64,000 bases of DNA. Origin: Phascolarctos cinereus. Lineage: Eukaryota; Chordata; Mammalia; Diprotodontia; Phascolarctidae. The stretch is taken from assembly GCF_002099425.1 (NCBI RefSeq), contig NW_018344126.1, forward strand, positions 5,022,501-5,086,500. Reading direction: 5' to 3'. How positions within the stretch are numbered: position 1 is the stretch's first letter; every line of letters begins with the position of its first letter. Under the pieces are notes generated by a model. It saw only the letters and a program-made list of their open reading frames with translations, was not told the DNA's origin and ran no database searches. Below, in pieces: positions 1 to 12,074 of this stretch. A program made the position numbers and the translations under genes.

Positions 1-444
1 TAGCAGTGACTGCTGTGTGAACCTGAATAGCAATTGCATACATGTAACACTTCCTCAGCCAAGTAGTGATTACTGTTTAAACCTGATCAACCAACAGAAT
101 TCTCCCCCACCCACCCCTCTCTCTCTCTTTCTCTCTCTCATTTTACAAATCTATATTACTCTCTAGGTTGTCTAGCTAAAGCTGGTCCAAATAAAAATAG
201 CTGTCCTAAATGGCTCATTGAAATCTTAATCCAGATCAAACGAGAGGCTTCCTTTATAGGTAGTTGCTCTACAGGAAATTTACCAGGACTTCCCCTGCTC
301 CTGGAAGCACAAGTTGCTATATTAAACCTTTTTAATCTATTACCTTTAATAAAAATTATTTTTGCTGCCATCTTGAGTTTCTTGTTGTTCTGGTCCTCCC
401 ATGATTCCAACGCAGATGTTTCATGGACAATACTTGGCATTGGT
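1..444. other. Unassigned sequence with a CT tract
   Basis: No gene or repeat family is recognised. A pyrimidine microsatellite, mostly CT, lies at about 114-139. Short antisense frames lack any recognisable domain. Confidence 0.5.
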
Positions 445-680
445 TATTTTTCAGTTGTGTCCAAATCTACACGACACATGGATGTCAACCCTGTCCATGG
501 GGTTTTCTCAGCAAGGATAACATAGTGGTTTGCCATTTTCTTCTCCAGTGGATTAGGGTAAACAGGTGTTAAGTGACATGCCCAGGGTTACATAGCTAGT
601 AAGTATCTAAGGCCAGATTTTAATTCAGGTCTCTCTAACTCCAGGCCCAGTTCTCTATCTGCTGAGCAACTTAGCTAACT
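445..680 (-). repeat. MAR1-type SINE, antisense
   Basis: The stretch reads, in reverse orientation, as a marsupial tRNA-derived SINE with an RTE-like 3' end. The plus strand shows the order expected of the antisense: 'gttttctcagcaaggata', 'gtggtttgccattttcttct', 'gttaagtgacatgcccaggg', 'agctagtaagtatctaaggc' and 'ccaggcccagttctctatct'. It is diverged, so it is an old copy. The name MAR1 is from memory of the opossum repeat set. Confidence 0.75.
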
Positions 681-1509
681 CTAACACTTGATACAGTCAG
701 GAAGTATTGCTGGCCCCCAGCCAAGGCCATGCTGTTATTTAGAGCAAAAAAGAGGGAATGAGGAGAAAAGGACATCCTATGAACAATAAAAAGAAGAGGA
801 AAAATAACATCACAGAGCCATTTCAAGATAGCAATTGTCTTCTTTTGGGGAAGATCTTTTGCATCCCTGGATGACCAAGGATATGTATGTGGGCAGCCAT
901 GGTGATAAAAATTAATGGTAATAGCCCCTCTCTCTTCAAAGTATAAACTGGAGAGAAATATCACTTCCTAGGCAATAGCTGGAGTGGTATAGAAGATGGT
1001 GCTGAACATAAAGATTGGAAAGAAGAGATGGCACAAGAGAATCTGGGATAGGTCCTATTTACTAAGTGCTGCTAATGGAAAGAGCATTTGTTGAAAACAA
1101 AGACTAATGGCAGACAGTTACAGGAAGCTATTGAGGCTTGGCAAAATTGATAAACCATATATTCGGTGAGAATAGACTACTGCCACAAGAGTTGAGTAGT
1201 GGTAGGATAAAGAGGAGAAAGAAGTGGCTTTAAACAAAAGGGACCATTGGTAGATACCTTCAAACAACAAGGATGAGATAAGATTACACCAATCCTGAAT
1301 TAGCCAAGAGTAGGATGTGATTCTGACAATAGTCATCTGAATCAAGACCCTGGTGTGGGTATAGAGCAGGAAAGTGATTTCTTGTTCCTGTCTTTGCAGG
1401 GAATACTATGGTTTGGAGAAAACTGGAGGAGGCTTTGCACCAACCCTCTTTGCATTCTCTTTTTTAAGTAACTATTTTCCCTTTGAAAATAATCTCTCTA
1501 ATCTATCAT
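681..1509. other. Unassigned sequence
   Basis: No gene or named repeat can be supported here. The only open frames are short, antisense and domain-free. Confidence 0.45.
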
Positions 1510-1968
1510 CTATGACGACACTAAAGTGATGGTTTTCTGAACTGCAGATCTGACCATGTTACTCTCCATTCAATAAACTTGAGTAGCTTACTCTTAACTC
1601 TAGGATCAAATAAAAATCCCTCCATTTGACATTTGAAATGATTCACATCCTTGGCCCTTTGTACGTTTCTAACTTCACTATATTTTCTCCATTCTTGTAC
1701 TTTTCAGTCTAGCCATATTGGCTTTTCTGTTTCTCAGACAAGACACTCTACTTCTTGTCTCCATGCCCTCTACTGATTGTTCCCTGTGCCTGGAATACTC
1801 TCCCTTCTCACCTTTACCTCTTGAAATCCCTAGTTTCCTTGAAGACTCAAGTGTCTTCTTTGGGAGGGCTTTCATGCAACCTTTAGATCCTAGCGCTCTT
1901 CCTCCTCAAATCACCTTGGATTTATTTTGTATGTGGTCTGCATATGCTTACTTATGGTGGACATTAAA
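1510..1968 (+). repeat. L2 LINE 3' region
   Basis: This carries the L2 3' signature in sense orientation: 'ctgaccatgttactctccat', then 'aggatcaaataaaaatccct', 'ttctcagacaagacactcta', 'ccctgtgcctggaatactct' and 'ttgaagactcaagtgtcttc'. The usual terminal 'cagtgcctggcacatagtagg' part is missing, so the copy is truncated at its 3' end. An 84-residue open frame across it (1718-1972) is an accident of the pyrimidine-rich L2 sequence. Confidence 0.75.
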
Positions 1969-2172
1969 GTAAGAGTAGGTTATAATAATTGTCAAAAGGA
2001 GGAAGTTTACCAGGCCATCTTCCAGAGTATGTTCCCTTAGATGTTGGTCTCTGGAAGAAAGCCTCATCTGCCATGATATTATTAAAACCTTAAGGAAGAA
2101 GATGAAACATAGAGATAGATGCAAAAGATGGAGCAGCTAGAGTTTGAAATAATCAAAAATGTGGACCAACTT

Positions 2173-2436
2173 TATTTTGTTGTTGTCGCTCAATAGTTTC
2201 AGTCATGGCTGACTCTTCACAATCCCATTTGGGGTTTTCTTGGCAAAGATACTGGAATGGTTTGCCATTTCCTTCTCCAGCTCATTGTACACATAGAAAA
2301 CCGAAGCAAACAGGGTTAAGTGACTTGCCAGGGTCACCCAGCTAGTAAGAGTCTGAGGACAGATTTGAACTCAGAAAGACAAGTCTTCCTAACTCCACGT
2401 TCAGCATTATATCCACTGTGCCACCCAGCTTTCCTC
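2173..2436 (-). repeat. MAR1-type SINE, antisense
   Basis: A nearly complete antisense SINE. The plus strand begins 'ttgttgttgtcgctcaatag' (the RTE-like 3' tail), passes 'ggggttttcttggcaaagat', 'tggtttgccatttccttctc' and 'gggttaagtgacttgccagg', and ends at the tRNA-like head 'tccactgtgccacccagct'. This copy and those at 49.1 and 52.7 kb share the same block order. Confidence 0.88.
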
Positions 2437-3242
2437 AAAGCTCATAGTCCCCTTGAGATAATGCAACAGTGTAATGATGGAAAGGATATTGTTGATGGCA
2501 AACACAAAATGATGGCAAGTTAGTTGACATTTTTTATCTTCTTGTCTCAATTTATTTTACTTATCTATTCCACTCAACAATGATCAGGAAGCTAAGAACT
2601 TGAGTGTGTTCCTGAAGTCACCATGGAGAATTGACTTATTATCTTGTTTCATCTGTACTTTATTTGATGAAAAACAATTAAACTCATTTAAGCTGATGAC
2701 ATGGGTATAGTTAAGTTGGGAGCACAGCATTTTGAATCATAATATGACATTGGAAACAGTTTAGATGCTAAGGTAGGAGAATTCTAAATATGTAAAAATC
2801 TGTGGCTAAAGTAAACTAATATGTGTTGAATTTATTCATTCCCAACAGATGGAATTCTCAATCCTTCTGGACTAGGGAGAGCTCTCAAATCATTTCTTCC
2901 ATTGACTGCACAAATAGTACCTATGTACCATTGTGTGGTCCATCTGGTCATTATCAAACTTAGTCAAATCTTCTTTGGGGGAAAATCAGACTAAAGGAAC
3001 AAACACATTTGTAATGAATCATTCATTCCTGTGACTTATAAATATATATGCAACTAGCCTGCCCAGATTCTGGTTGAATTAGATGTATGTGCACAGGGAA
3101 AGGATGTTACTTGAGGAATGTTGCTACATCTGCTTTCTTCCTCTGGAGACTTGGTTCTCATCATACTTCTTCAACTTGGATTTGAAATAGAGATGTGGTC
3201 AGTGGCTTTTTGCCACTTTTGTTGGTCTTGATAATTTCTGAA

Positions 3243-3282
<40 letters not shown>

Positions 3283-3734
3283 CAGTTAGGGATAAAGGTA
3301 AAGAAAGGTTGCATAAAATGTTACTTTTCCCAATACCCATCCAGCACATGCGATAGGAGAGGCTATACAATGGCAAGAAAAGGCTGACTTGTGAAGTGAT
3401 TTACAAGTGATTACAAGCACTGGGAGAGGAAGTTTGGGAGGAGTTGTTGCATTGGTCAGGCAATAATAGTTGTTCAAATGTATGTTATTCCTGTGATTTC
3501 CTATTGCTTTCCAAGTCAAATTTAGACTAATTTGCTTGTCACTTAAGTCTTCCATAATCTTTTTGCAACTATATCCTGAGCCACTTAGTGGTTATTTTTG
3601 TGCCCTGATGGTTCAGAGTGAATGTAAATAGTAATTGTTTCTCTTTTGGCCACAAACAACCCAGAGGGCCTCCCCTTCCAGTTTGATTTTTTTTTTTTAA
3701 TAAAGGGGCCATCTCTTGGCTCACCTCTTTTAAG
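2437..3734. other. Unassigned sequence with a TG microsatellite
   Basis: A (TG)n tract lies at 3245-3281. I recognise no gene and no repeat family in the rest. The antisense frames over the tract are Thr-His repeats of no significance. Confidence 0.5.
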
Positions 3735-3995
3735 ACAGCCCTAATCACTGAATGGACATTGCCTCAGTCAAAGTGAGAACTGAGAAAGAGTTTAGTTTAA
3801 AGAGACCGAAATCTCCCACTGCATCTTGGTTGATCTCTAGTTGTCTTGATCTATATCTGGCCACTAGACCCAAATGGCCAGGAGAAAGTGAGGCTGATGT
3901 TTGCACAGCCTCTCTCACTGGAATCCAATTCACTTGCAAGTTATGGCATTATCTTCCTGATGTCATGTTCCTCTTTGAGAATGAAGGACAAACCA
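3735..3995 (+). repeat. Unnamed dispersed repeat, copy 1
   Basis: This segment resembles 5575-5800. Shared blocks include 'cactgcat', a 'gtcttgatctatatctggcc'-like block, 'gtgaggct.atg', and the ending 'gatgtca...tcctctttgagaa.gaaggacaaac'. The end resembles RTE-mobilised marsupial SINEs whose tails run into A/C-rich repeats, but I do not recognise the family. The 113-residue frame over it is not supported as a gene. Confidence 0.55.
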
Positions 3996-4639
3996 TGATA
4001 AGGATGGGGGTTATAAAAAGCCAGCCTTATATAAATGTGGGGTTGAAATCACTTCATTTGGCTTTGATGCCTCCACTAGGTGCAAATACTTAAAATATAT
4101 TAATCAAACAATCAGAACTGAGTGTAAACAGGCCTCATACTACTACTTGAATCAATCTCAAATTCAGGAAGAAGAAATTCTGAGAGCGTGGCTTCAAGAA
4201 TTTGAAGTAAGTATGAGAAAAAGGAATGGCTGAGTTGTGGTAGAGGACAGTCCTTGGCTCTATAGGCATTATATAGAGGAGTAATTAGATTGAGCTAAGT
4301 CCCAAGAAAAATTCAGCCTTTCCCCCAACTTCTCCTCATGATCCTGTCTATTCACAAGACAACCTACTGTTCATTATCCCAATATTTACAGTAAAATTAG
4401 GTTTGTCTCAACCATTTTATATATAGATGGAAATGTAAGATTAGTTAGAGAAGTCAATTTTTGTCTATTAAGATTATTCCCTAACCCAGGGGGATCAGAG
4501 AAATTGTAATGGAGCTCAGAGCTTTTATTGTTTCCAATCTAAAATTAAGTCCCTAAAGTAGAAGAGAAGGAAACCAAGAGGACCTTAGAGACCATTATTT
4601 TGTCTATGAGCTAATTATTGTAACAGTATTATACTTATA
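3996..4639. other. Unassigned sequence
   Basis: Nothing recognisable. AT-rich with no open frame of note. Confidence 0.45.
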
Positions 4640-5072
4640 TTACTCCCCACTCACCACATACATATTCCATGCTCCATCCACTTTAGTCATCTCTTTGTCC
4701 ATATCCCAAGTGTACCATATGCCTTCCATTAACCATGTCTTTATTTTCTTCACTTCATTCCCTATATCTAGAATGCTATCCCTTCCTTTTTGTCGTTCCT
4801 TTTCACCTGTTGAATTCTTAACTATCCAATGCTGTTTCTTACATAAAGCCTTCTCTGATCCCTTAGACCTCACGTGGTACTTCATTGTACAACTATCTAA
4901 TGTTTTGATCCTAGACCCAGTGTTATATGTGTTTGTGTTGTATTCCCTAGCTAGACTATTAAGCTATATGAGGTCAGACACCAGTTCTTATCTAAATGTT
5001 GTAAGTCCCCGAGTGCCTATCATAGTATAGCTATAAATACAGTAGGCACTTTATAAATATTTGTTGAATTTA
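4640..5072 (+). repeat. L2 LINE 3' region
   Basis: Sense L2 3' end: 'ccctatatctagaatgctat', 'acataaagccttctctgatc', 'gagtgcctatcatagtatag' and the terminal 'gtaggcactttataaatatt'. It keeps the real 3' end of L2. The open frames on both strands (about 81-111 residues) are by-products. Confidence 0.78.
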
Positions 5073-5074
5073 TG

Positions 5075-5225
5075 AATTACATAGTGTTCCCTTCACAATA
5101 ACCCCATGAGACAGGAAGTACAAGAATTATTATATCTTTTACAGATGAGGAAATGGTGGCTGAGGCAAATTAAATACTTTACATACTGAAAATTCCATGA
5201 CTGATAAACTAGTACTCAAATGGTG
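5075..5225 (-). repeat. MIR SINE, antisense fragment
   Basis: The plus strand shows the antisense MIR order 'cacaataaccccatgagaca', 'tcttttacagatgaggaaat', then the eroded core. It directly abuts the L2 3' end. Confidence 0.6.
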
Positions 5226-5574
5226 TGCATGGGATGTTCAGGGAGGGCTCGCACCTTTTGGGGGAGGGTTTGTCAAACTCTTTTCAGCAATGCTTATCCA
5301 CCTTTGGTGTTCACATTTCACCCAACTCTGACCTATAGCTCCAAAAAGCTGTAGCATGTACAACAGACACACACTAGTAAAACCATCTTGGCAGAGAGGC
5401 TAAACCAAGAAGAAGGTAACCAAGAAGTCTCTAACCATCTCTGAGTTAGGGGGATGTCTGCCCTAAGCATGTGAAAACTTCACCTGGCAGAATGGGTGGA
5501 TGAGAACAGTTTGTTCCAAAGACCAGGAAGACAGCTAAAGCAGGGGCTGTGGAGTGCTTAGAGTTTGGTCAGAC
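5226..5574. other. Unassigned sequence
   Basis: No gene or named repeat recognised. Confidence 0.45.
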
Positions 5575-5800
5575 ATCAAAGACACCAAGGTCATCCACTG
5601 CATTCTAGGTCAGCTCCAATCATCCTGACTTTTGTCTTGCCATGGGACTTCAATGACTTTGGAAGAGAGAGTGAGGCTAATGACTTTGTTCACTTTGTTA
5701 AGTGCAGCTTTGCTTCACTTCAATTCAATTCACACACATCGTGATAGCACCCATGATGTCACTGGTCCTCTTTGAAAACAAAGGATGAGCAACAGCAAAG
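5575..5800 (+). repeat. Unnamed dispersed repeat, copy 2
   Basis: Second copy of the family at 3735-3995. It holds 'catccactgcattctaggtc', 'aatcatcctgacttttgtct', 'gagagtgaggctaatgactt' and 'gtcactggtcctctttgaaa' followed by 'acaaaggatgagcaacagca'. The collinear similarity over about 220 bp shows a dispersed repeat and not a gene. Confidence 0.55.
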
Positions 5801-6534
5801 ACTCAAACCCAGATTTTCTAATGCCTGGCTCTTTATGTACCATGTCATTCCTCTTAGAAAGCTTATCCAAGAACCTTCTCCTCTACAATGTTTCCTTTTC
5901 CATATTTTATATAACAGTGGAACATTATTTTTCCCTTGCATGACCTAAGCCATTGGCTTTTTAAAATAATATCTTGGATGAGGATGCAATTCTGTTTTGA
6001 CATATTTTATTGTCAAGTATTGCTTCACTGCAATGAATTATGAGAAAATGAGCTCAAAATCTAGCCCTAAAAAGTATGGATTAATTTCTTTAAAATTTCA
6101 AATTAACTCAATAACAAATTAAGGTCAGACTTTGACTAATGCATCATCTAATCTTTCCTAAAATAGTACCACATTGTGGTAGCTACCAGATTTCAGGAAG
6201 ATTCAAGTGAATTATATTAAATCCATTATGCATTTGACAATAAAACTATTTCTTCATTATGTATGAAGCCCATTAGAATTCAAAGGCTTTCAGAAAATGG
6301 GAGTTATTTGTTCTCATCAAATCTATCATTTGAGTTTAAAAAACAAAAGTCAATAGCCACTGCTAACTACTAATATGATTTTTGTGTGCTTGTCCTGCAA
6401 GTTCATGCTTAAGAAAATAATTCACATAATCTTTTATCAGTCAGTAACGGCATGTAAGAAATGTTGTTTTTAAAATAGAAGTAATACACAAATTCTCTGG
6501 AATCTGCCAAAGTGCTGTCACTAGATTTGGAAAA
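5801..6534. other. Unassigned AT-rich sequence
   Basis: Very AT-rich. No gene, repeat family or structured RNA recognised. Confidence 0.45.
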
Positions 6535-6665
6535 AGACATGGATCTGTAATTTACTGTAATACCCATGTCACTCTAGGTCTCAACGCCTTGTCTGTAAAA
6601 TTAGAGGATTGGACTAGACCAACTTCTAAAGTCCCTTCTAGCTCTGACTCCTATAAACCAATAAG
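6535..6665 (+). repeat. MIR SINE, 3' half
   Basis: The sense MIR 3' segment is visible as 'cttgtctgtaaaattagagg', 'attggactagaccaacttct' and 'aaagtcccttctagctctga'. Confidence 0.65.
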
Positions 6666-6691
6666 GTGATGCAGAGAGTTTTCACAGAGAG

Positions 6692-9560
6692 TTCTTTCAG
6701 TTAGTATTTATTGAAGCCCTGAGTTAAGAACAAATGAATGAATGAAAAAATGTTTATTATGCTCTTATTTTGTGCTAAGCCCTGGGTGTACAAATACAAA
6801 AGCAAAGACAGTCTCTAACCTCAAAGAGCTTACTTTTAATAGGGGAAACAATATACATGGGGGTGTAGTGGCCAGTCCTTGTGGGGAGAAAAGATCATAT
6901 AAAAGAATGAGCCATGTGAGAAGTACAAACTCAGAGCAGATCCAATGGGAAGGGAGTTTCCTTCCTGGAAACTCTAAATTTTCCTTCTGCTCAAAGTCTA
7001 CTCCCTTACAACAGCATTACTAATCAATCCATAGCAAGAATTCACTAGTCATGCATTATTTGCTCATTGTTCTGCTGGTACTGGCAATATGAAGACAAAG
7101 ATAAAAGAAGTGTTACCTTCAAGGAGATTATTCTACTAGGGCAACACAGTATGTTTACAAGGTAAATACAAAATATAGGAAAAAATGCAGAATGATGAGA
7201 AGAGCACTAACAATTGGGGTAATCAGTGAAGGCATCTTTAAGGAGGTGAGCCTTGAGGGGTAGGTAGGGGTATCAAAAAGAAGAGGTGAGGAGGAAATGG
7301 ATTATAGGCATGGAAGACAGCCAGTGCAAAGTTGTAGAGCCAGTTTGACTGGACATTGAAAGTGGAAGAAGCTCCATTATGAGAAGGAACTAACATGAAA
7401 AAGGGAGGAGAGTACTCTATATAAAACTTTGAGTTACATCCAAGCAAATGTGATGGGACATGGATGACATACATGCAAAAAAGACTAAGAAGAATTAGTC
7501 CCACAGGCAGAACATTACAATCAAGCAGAGTTACAAAAATCCACCTCAGAGAAAGTGTCCAGAAGAACAGGCAGGTCAAATAGTGTCAAATGTTTCAGAG
7601 AGGTAAAAAAGGACTGATTTTTCAGTAAAGAGATTGTTGGGAATCTTGCAGAGAACAGTTTCTGTCAAGAGGTACAGTCGGAAGATAGATTGCATGGGTT
7701 TGAGAAGTGAGTGGGAGGTGAGGAAGAAGAGGCAATAAATGCAGACAGCTTTTTCTGGTTGTTTAGTTGTGAAAGGGAGGAAAGATATAGAATAATATAA
7801 TAAAGCTGGAGGTCTGTATGCATCCTTAGTGTGAAAGAAGAACTTCTTAGAATATCAAGAAGTGGCCTATCTAGTAACTCCAAGTTTGTTCCCTCCACCC
7901 TCTGTCTTGCTATGAATCTGGAGGGCTGTAGAAGGTCCTGTGGGGAAGATGATATTCACCAAGAATTGATTATCTTTTGGCTACCATTTTGTAAGTAATT
8001 TCTTTGTTTTCTGCAGGGGTGAAATAAAGGTTGAACTGTATCTGATATATTTTATTACTTAAATCTTGCACAGGAGCTGGTAACTCTTTTATCTAAAACC
8101 ACAGAGACCTAGATCTGAGTAATATTTGAGCTATGCTTTAGATGTACCAGACAAAATGCTGAGTGGGGGCAAAATGAGATGAAAAGATATGATATTTTGA
8201 GAGGATCTGAGATTGAACCTCATCTGTGCCAAATTATATCTGGGGGCTAATTTGTTATCTCTTTGAGATAATGCTAATAAAGGGATAATACTAATAAATT
8301 TGGATTCCTTAGTAATCCCCTTTGCTTTCCCTTATTTGAGGAAAATATTTCTTTTCTTTTTCTTTATTTCTCTCTCTCTTCCTTCCTTCCTTCCTTCCTT
8401 CATTCTTTTTTTATATAGGTATGCACTTTTTTTCTTTTGGATGTAGAAGAGAGTATTGGGAGGACAAAGACCCTTGAAAGTACCAAGACAATGATGAACC
8501 TAAAAGAAGTTCGTCTAATCACATGTTACAAATAAGAATAATCCCATCCAAATGTGGAAAATCTAGACCATCATATGATACTGTTTATTTGAGGTCTTCT
8601 GAGAACTATGTATCTTGGGCACTTTTATGTACTCTTTAAGAAGATTTAAGGCATTGAGGAAGGCAGTTAGAGAAATGAGCATGTGCTGCATTGATTGAGC
8701 TGCCTGGCACTTCCAGAATGGTTATACACAGGTACAATTTTTACTTTATTTTCTGTGATCTCAGCCCCCGTGACCTCAAAGTACCACCTTTAAGAAATAA
8801 ACTCCTTAATCTGTTCTTCATAATGACCCTCCATCTCCTGCTTGCACTGCTTTCTCTTCTCCTTCCCTGTCCCCTTTCCCAACCCTCAATGCCTAGAATT
8901 AACTCCCTCTTAAATTTCATATACTTAGATTCCTCATTTCCTTAAGACTGAGCTGAAATACTACTTTCTATGTGAAATCTTTTCTGTCCTACCTCCAAAA
9001 ATCATCTGTATTTATTTTGTATATGCCTATATATTTATGTATTTTAAGAAAATTACTTTGGTTACTCTGTGGGGGATAGACTAGGTAAATGAGAATTTGA
9101 ATCAGGGAGACTGATTAGGAAACTATTGCAACAATCCACAGACCCGTGATGAGAGAAGGGGATGGAGACAAGAAATGTTGTGGGGGTAGAAATGAAAAGG
9201 TTTGGTAACTGATTTGATATATGGAATGAGAGAGTGAGGAGACAAGGATGAATTCAGTTTTGAACCTTAGTAACTGGAAATAGGGTAGTTCCTCCAAGAG
9301 TAATAGGAAAATAGAGAAGAGTGGGTTAGGGGGAAACTAATTTGGACATACTGAGTTTGAGATGCCCCTTTATACACATAGTGTGATGTGTCCAACATGG
9401 TATTAGATATATGAGACTGGAACTTAAGAGAGATGAAGGTGATATGTATCAATTTGAGAGTAATTTATACATATAATAATTGATCTGATAAGGGTCATGA
9501 GAGGTGAAGAGGACAGTAAATAAGAGCATATAGAGAAGAGGAAAGAGCTTGGGTTACAAA
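6692..9560 (+). repeat. Ancient mammal-wide repeat, interrupted
   Basis: Two arms of one old repeat, about 6692-7610 and 9065-9560, read in the same orientation. The first has 'gtacaaatacaaaagcaaag', 'cctcaaagagcttactttta', and a second start-like block at about 7079-7140, followed by 'gggcatctttaaggaggtga'-like sequence. The second has 'gagactgattaggaaactat', 'tgcaacaatccacagacccg' and 'gacatactgagtttgagatg'. The same module recurs at 28985-29420, and a short piece lies near 55040. I recognise the layout from other mammals but cannot name the family. 7611-8829 between the arms is unassigned apart from a (TTCC)n tract at about 8379-8400. Confidence 0.5.
8830..9045 (+). repeat. L2 LINE fragment
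   Basis: A sense L2 piece lying between the arms of the older repeat. Signals are 'cttgcactgctttctcttct', 'caatgcctagaattaactcc', 'gactgagctgaaatactact' and 'ctgtatttattttgtatatg'. The L2 3' tip is absent. Confidence 0.55.
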
Positions 9561-9799
9561 TAGAATTAGAGCTGACTTAACTCTCTATATAGTGTATATG
9601 TCATATGATTGTAGATCCAGCAAAGGAAGAATATTCAGAGTAAACTAAGACAGAGTGAAATCATAACCCATAGAGGAGATGTTATTTAGGAGGAAATGCT
9701 GGTCGGCAATGACAAAACCTGTAGAGATATGAATATGGAAAAAAAAGTCAGAAGAGATGTATATTTGGAGAGGAAAATTACAATTGAGTGCCAAATTGA

Positions 9800-10150
9800 T
9801 ATGCCTACTGGTCACTCTTCTGCCCAATGCCTTTAGTGGCTTCCTATTGCCTCAAGGATTGAACACAAAATCCTTTTTCTGGCATTAAAAGCCCTTTATA
9901 GTTGTGCTTCAGCTTACCTTCCTGTATCACATATCACCTCCTGGCCTATATATTCCGCTAAATTTGTCTGCTTACAAAACTCCATGTATGATATTCTAAC
10001 TTTCACCCCTACTATGCTTTTGCAGAGATTGTCATCCTTTTATCAAACACTTTCCATCTTTACAGCCTCCTCATAGAATCCCTAGATTCCTTCTAAGTAC
10101 AAATTAAGCAAGACCTCCTACAGGAAGATTTCTCTGATACCTCCAAGATA
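9800..10150 (+). repeat. L2 LINE fragment
   Basis: Sense L2: 'cttttagtggcttcctattgcc'-like start (trimmed), 'caaggattgaacacaaaatc', 'ggcattaaaagccctttata' and 'tacaggaagatttctctgat'. It ends near the composite minisatellite. Confidence 0.7.
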
Positions 10151-10202
10151 CAATATGAAGTAATTTGGGAAGGATAGATTCCCTACTCCCCAAATTACTT
10201 TT

Positions 10203-10205
<3 letters not shown>

Positions 10206-10249
<44 letters not shown>

Positions 10250-10257
10250 ATATATAT

Positions 10258-10304
<47 letters not shown>

Positions 10305-10311
10305 ATACATG

Positions 10312-10356
<45 letters not shown>

Positions 10357-10367
10357 ATGTATACATG

Positions 10368-10410
<43 letters not shown>

Positions 10411-10421
10411 ATGTATACATG

Positions 10422-10452
<31 letters not shown>

Positions 10453-10480
10453 ATATGTATATATACACACATACATATAC
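10206..10480. repeat. Composite TA/TG minisatellite
   Basis: After a (TA)n lead, a higher-order unit repeats: a (TG)n run, then 'tatgtatacatg', then a (TA)n run. The linker occurs three times with shrinking TG and TA runs, after which the tract decays. Every reading frame is open through it, on both strands, giving long Tyr-Ile/Cys-Val or Thr-His repeats of up to 179 residues that are not genes. Confidence 0.92.
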
Positions 10481-10699
10481 ATGTTATGTATGTATATGTA
10501 TACAAGGCATGCACACAGGCATATAGCACATATGCATGTATGTATAATTATATGTACTCAAACATATATAAATATTGTGTTGTGCAAACATATTTATGTA
10601 TAAATGCATGTTTATATGCATATGTATATTATATGCTTCTGTGTGTTTGCATATGTAAATATATGTGTATGTTTGGTCAGCCAAGAAGCCTCCTCATTC

Positions 10700-11435
10700 T
10701 ATAAATGAGAAAAGTGGCACCCAGAATCTAATGTTCTTACCTCTGTATCATTCTTGCTCGAACCATGACCACAGCTAGTAATTGGGAGAGAAGGATCCCA
10801 TGATTTCTGGCTCTTTGTTCAATATACTTCCATCATGTTAGGCTACATCAGTGGTGACTTGTGGAGAGCTGAAGGTAGAACTTTTAGGAATCTATTATTT
10901 TTACCCTCTTTTCTGTTTTAATTTCATTTTGTTCTATAGCTACATGTGAGTTTGGCTAATTGTCATTCTTAAGTATATCAGTGAAGGTGGCAAACTCAAA
11001 GCCACCTAAGTGTTTTTTCTTCTTTGTGAAAGTTCGGTGGTGATAAGTTTTTTTTCCCCTCCTTCTTGACCTCTCCAGAAACTCAAGGATTCCAACCCAA
11101 GCATTTTCATATGGTGACATCAATACCAGTGTTACTAGAGCAATGAGGTGTAGAGGCACTACGCTACCTATTTAAACTTCAATTAGTTACAACTTTAGAT
11201 ATGTTAAGCATCATTAAATAAGAATCCTCTAGCCTGATCTAACACCTCAAAGTCATGCTAATGCTGGTTCATGAATTCTGATGAATGTGTAGACTTTTTG
11301 ACATACCATACCACATTCTCCCTTCCCTGAAGGATATTCAATTGAAATGAAGCACAAATATTAAAAATAAAATTATTTTCTTTTCATTGCCATTTGGGAA
11401 AACATTTGCAAAGTGCAGCTGTTGTAATGGAGCAG
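10700..11435. other. Unassigned sequence
   Basis: No gene or named repeat recognised. Confidence 0.45.
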
Positions 11436-11439
11436 GTGC

Positions 11440-11640
11440 AGGATTGGGTAGTGGCTAGAATCTTGGACTTGAAATCAGAAAACTGGGATATGTTTCCTAG
11501 CTTGGACTCTGACTAGTTGTGTGATGCCACACTTTGGTTCCCTTAACCAGATCCATATCCCACCTACTTCACAGATTTCTTGTGAAGCAGTACTTTGTAC
11601 AGTAAACTTTAAAGTGTTATATACTTAAGTGTTTATATAT
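11440..11640 (+). repeat. MIR SINE
   Basis: Sense MIR: 'ggactctgactagttgtgtg' is the core, followed by 'ttcccttaaccagatccata', 'cctacttcacagatttcttg' and 'aactttaaagtgttatatac', matching the MIR block order with moderate decay. Confidence 0.65.
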
Positions 11641-11869
11641 TATATATAGATAGAACAAATCTAGCACCTTGGAAGAAAATATATGAAAATGATACTGTTC
11701 TCTTACCTTGTTTTTTTCTTCATTTCAGTAATGATATGGTCCCCACAGGTATACTCATGAAATAATGATCATCATACTGTTTCCAAATGAAATTTTAGGA
11801 GTATGAAGCTGTGTTGCACACTATTGTAAACCAGGGAATTCCTTCCTTTTAGGAAAGTATGTCCTAATC

Positions 11870-11975
11870 ACAGGATTGTTGTGAGGCACAAATTAGATAA
11901 TATTTGTAGACCACTCAGCACAGTGACAGGCACATAGTAGGCACTTAGTAAATGCTTATTCCATCCTTCTCTAAT
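11870..11975 (+). repeat. MIR SINE, 3' half
   Basis: The plus strand reads 'aggattgttgtgaggcacaa', 'cactcagcacagtgacaggc' and 'acatagtaggcacttagtaa', the MIR 3' end with its L2-like tail. Confidence 0.75.
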
Positions 11976-12074
11976 CACATGACAATCTCTTTTATATAAT
12001 GCATATGTTAACTTTATAATTCATTAAATTAAAAAAAAAACTATTTATTGATTATTTTCTACGTGCACCTGAGA

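Noticed and set aside
10165-10704. A 179-codon open frame rich in Tyr, Ile, Cys and Val
   Set aside because: It is a translation of the TA/TG minisatellite. All frames on both strands stay open there.
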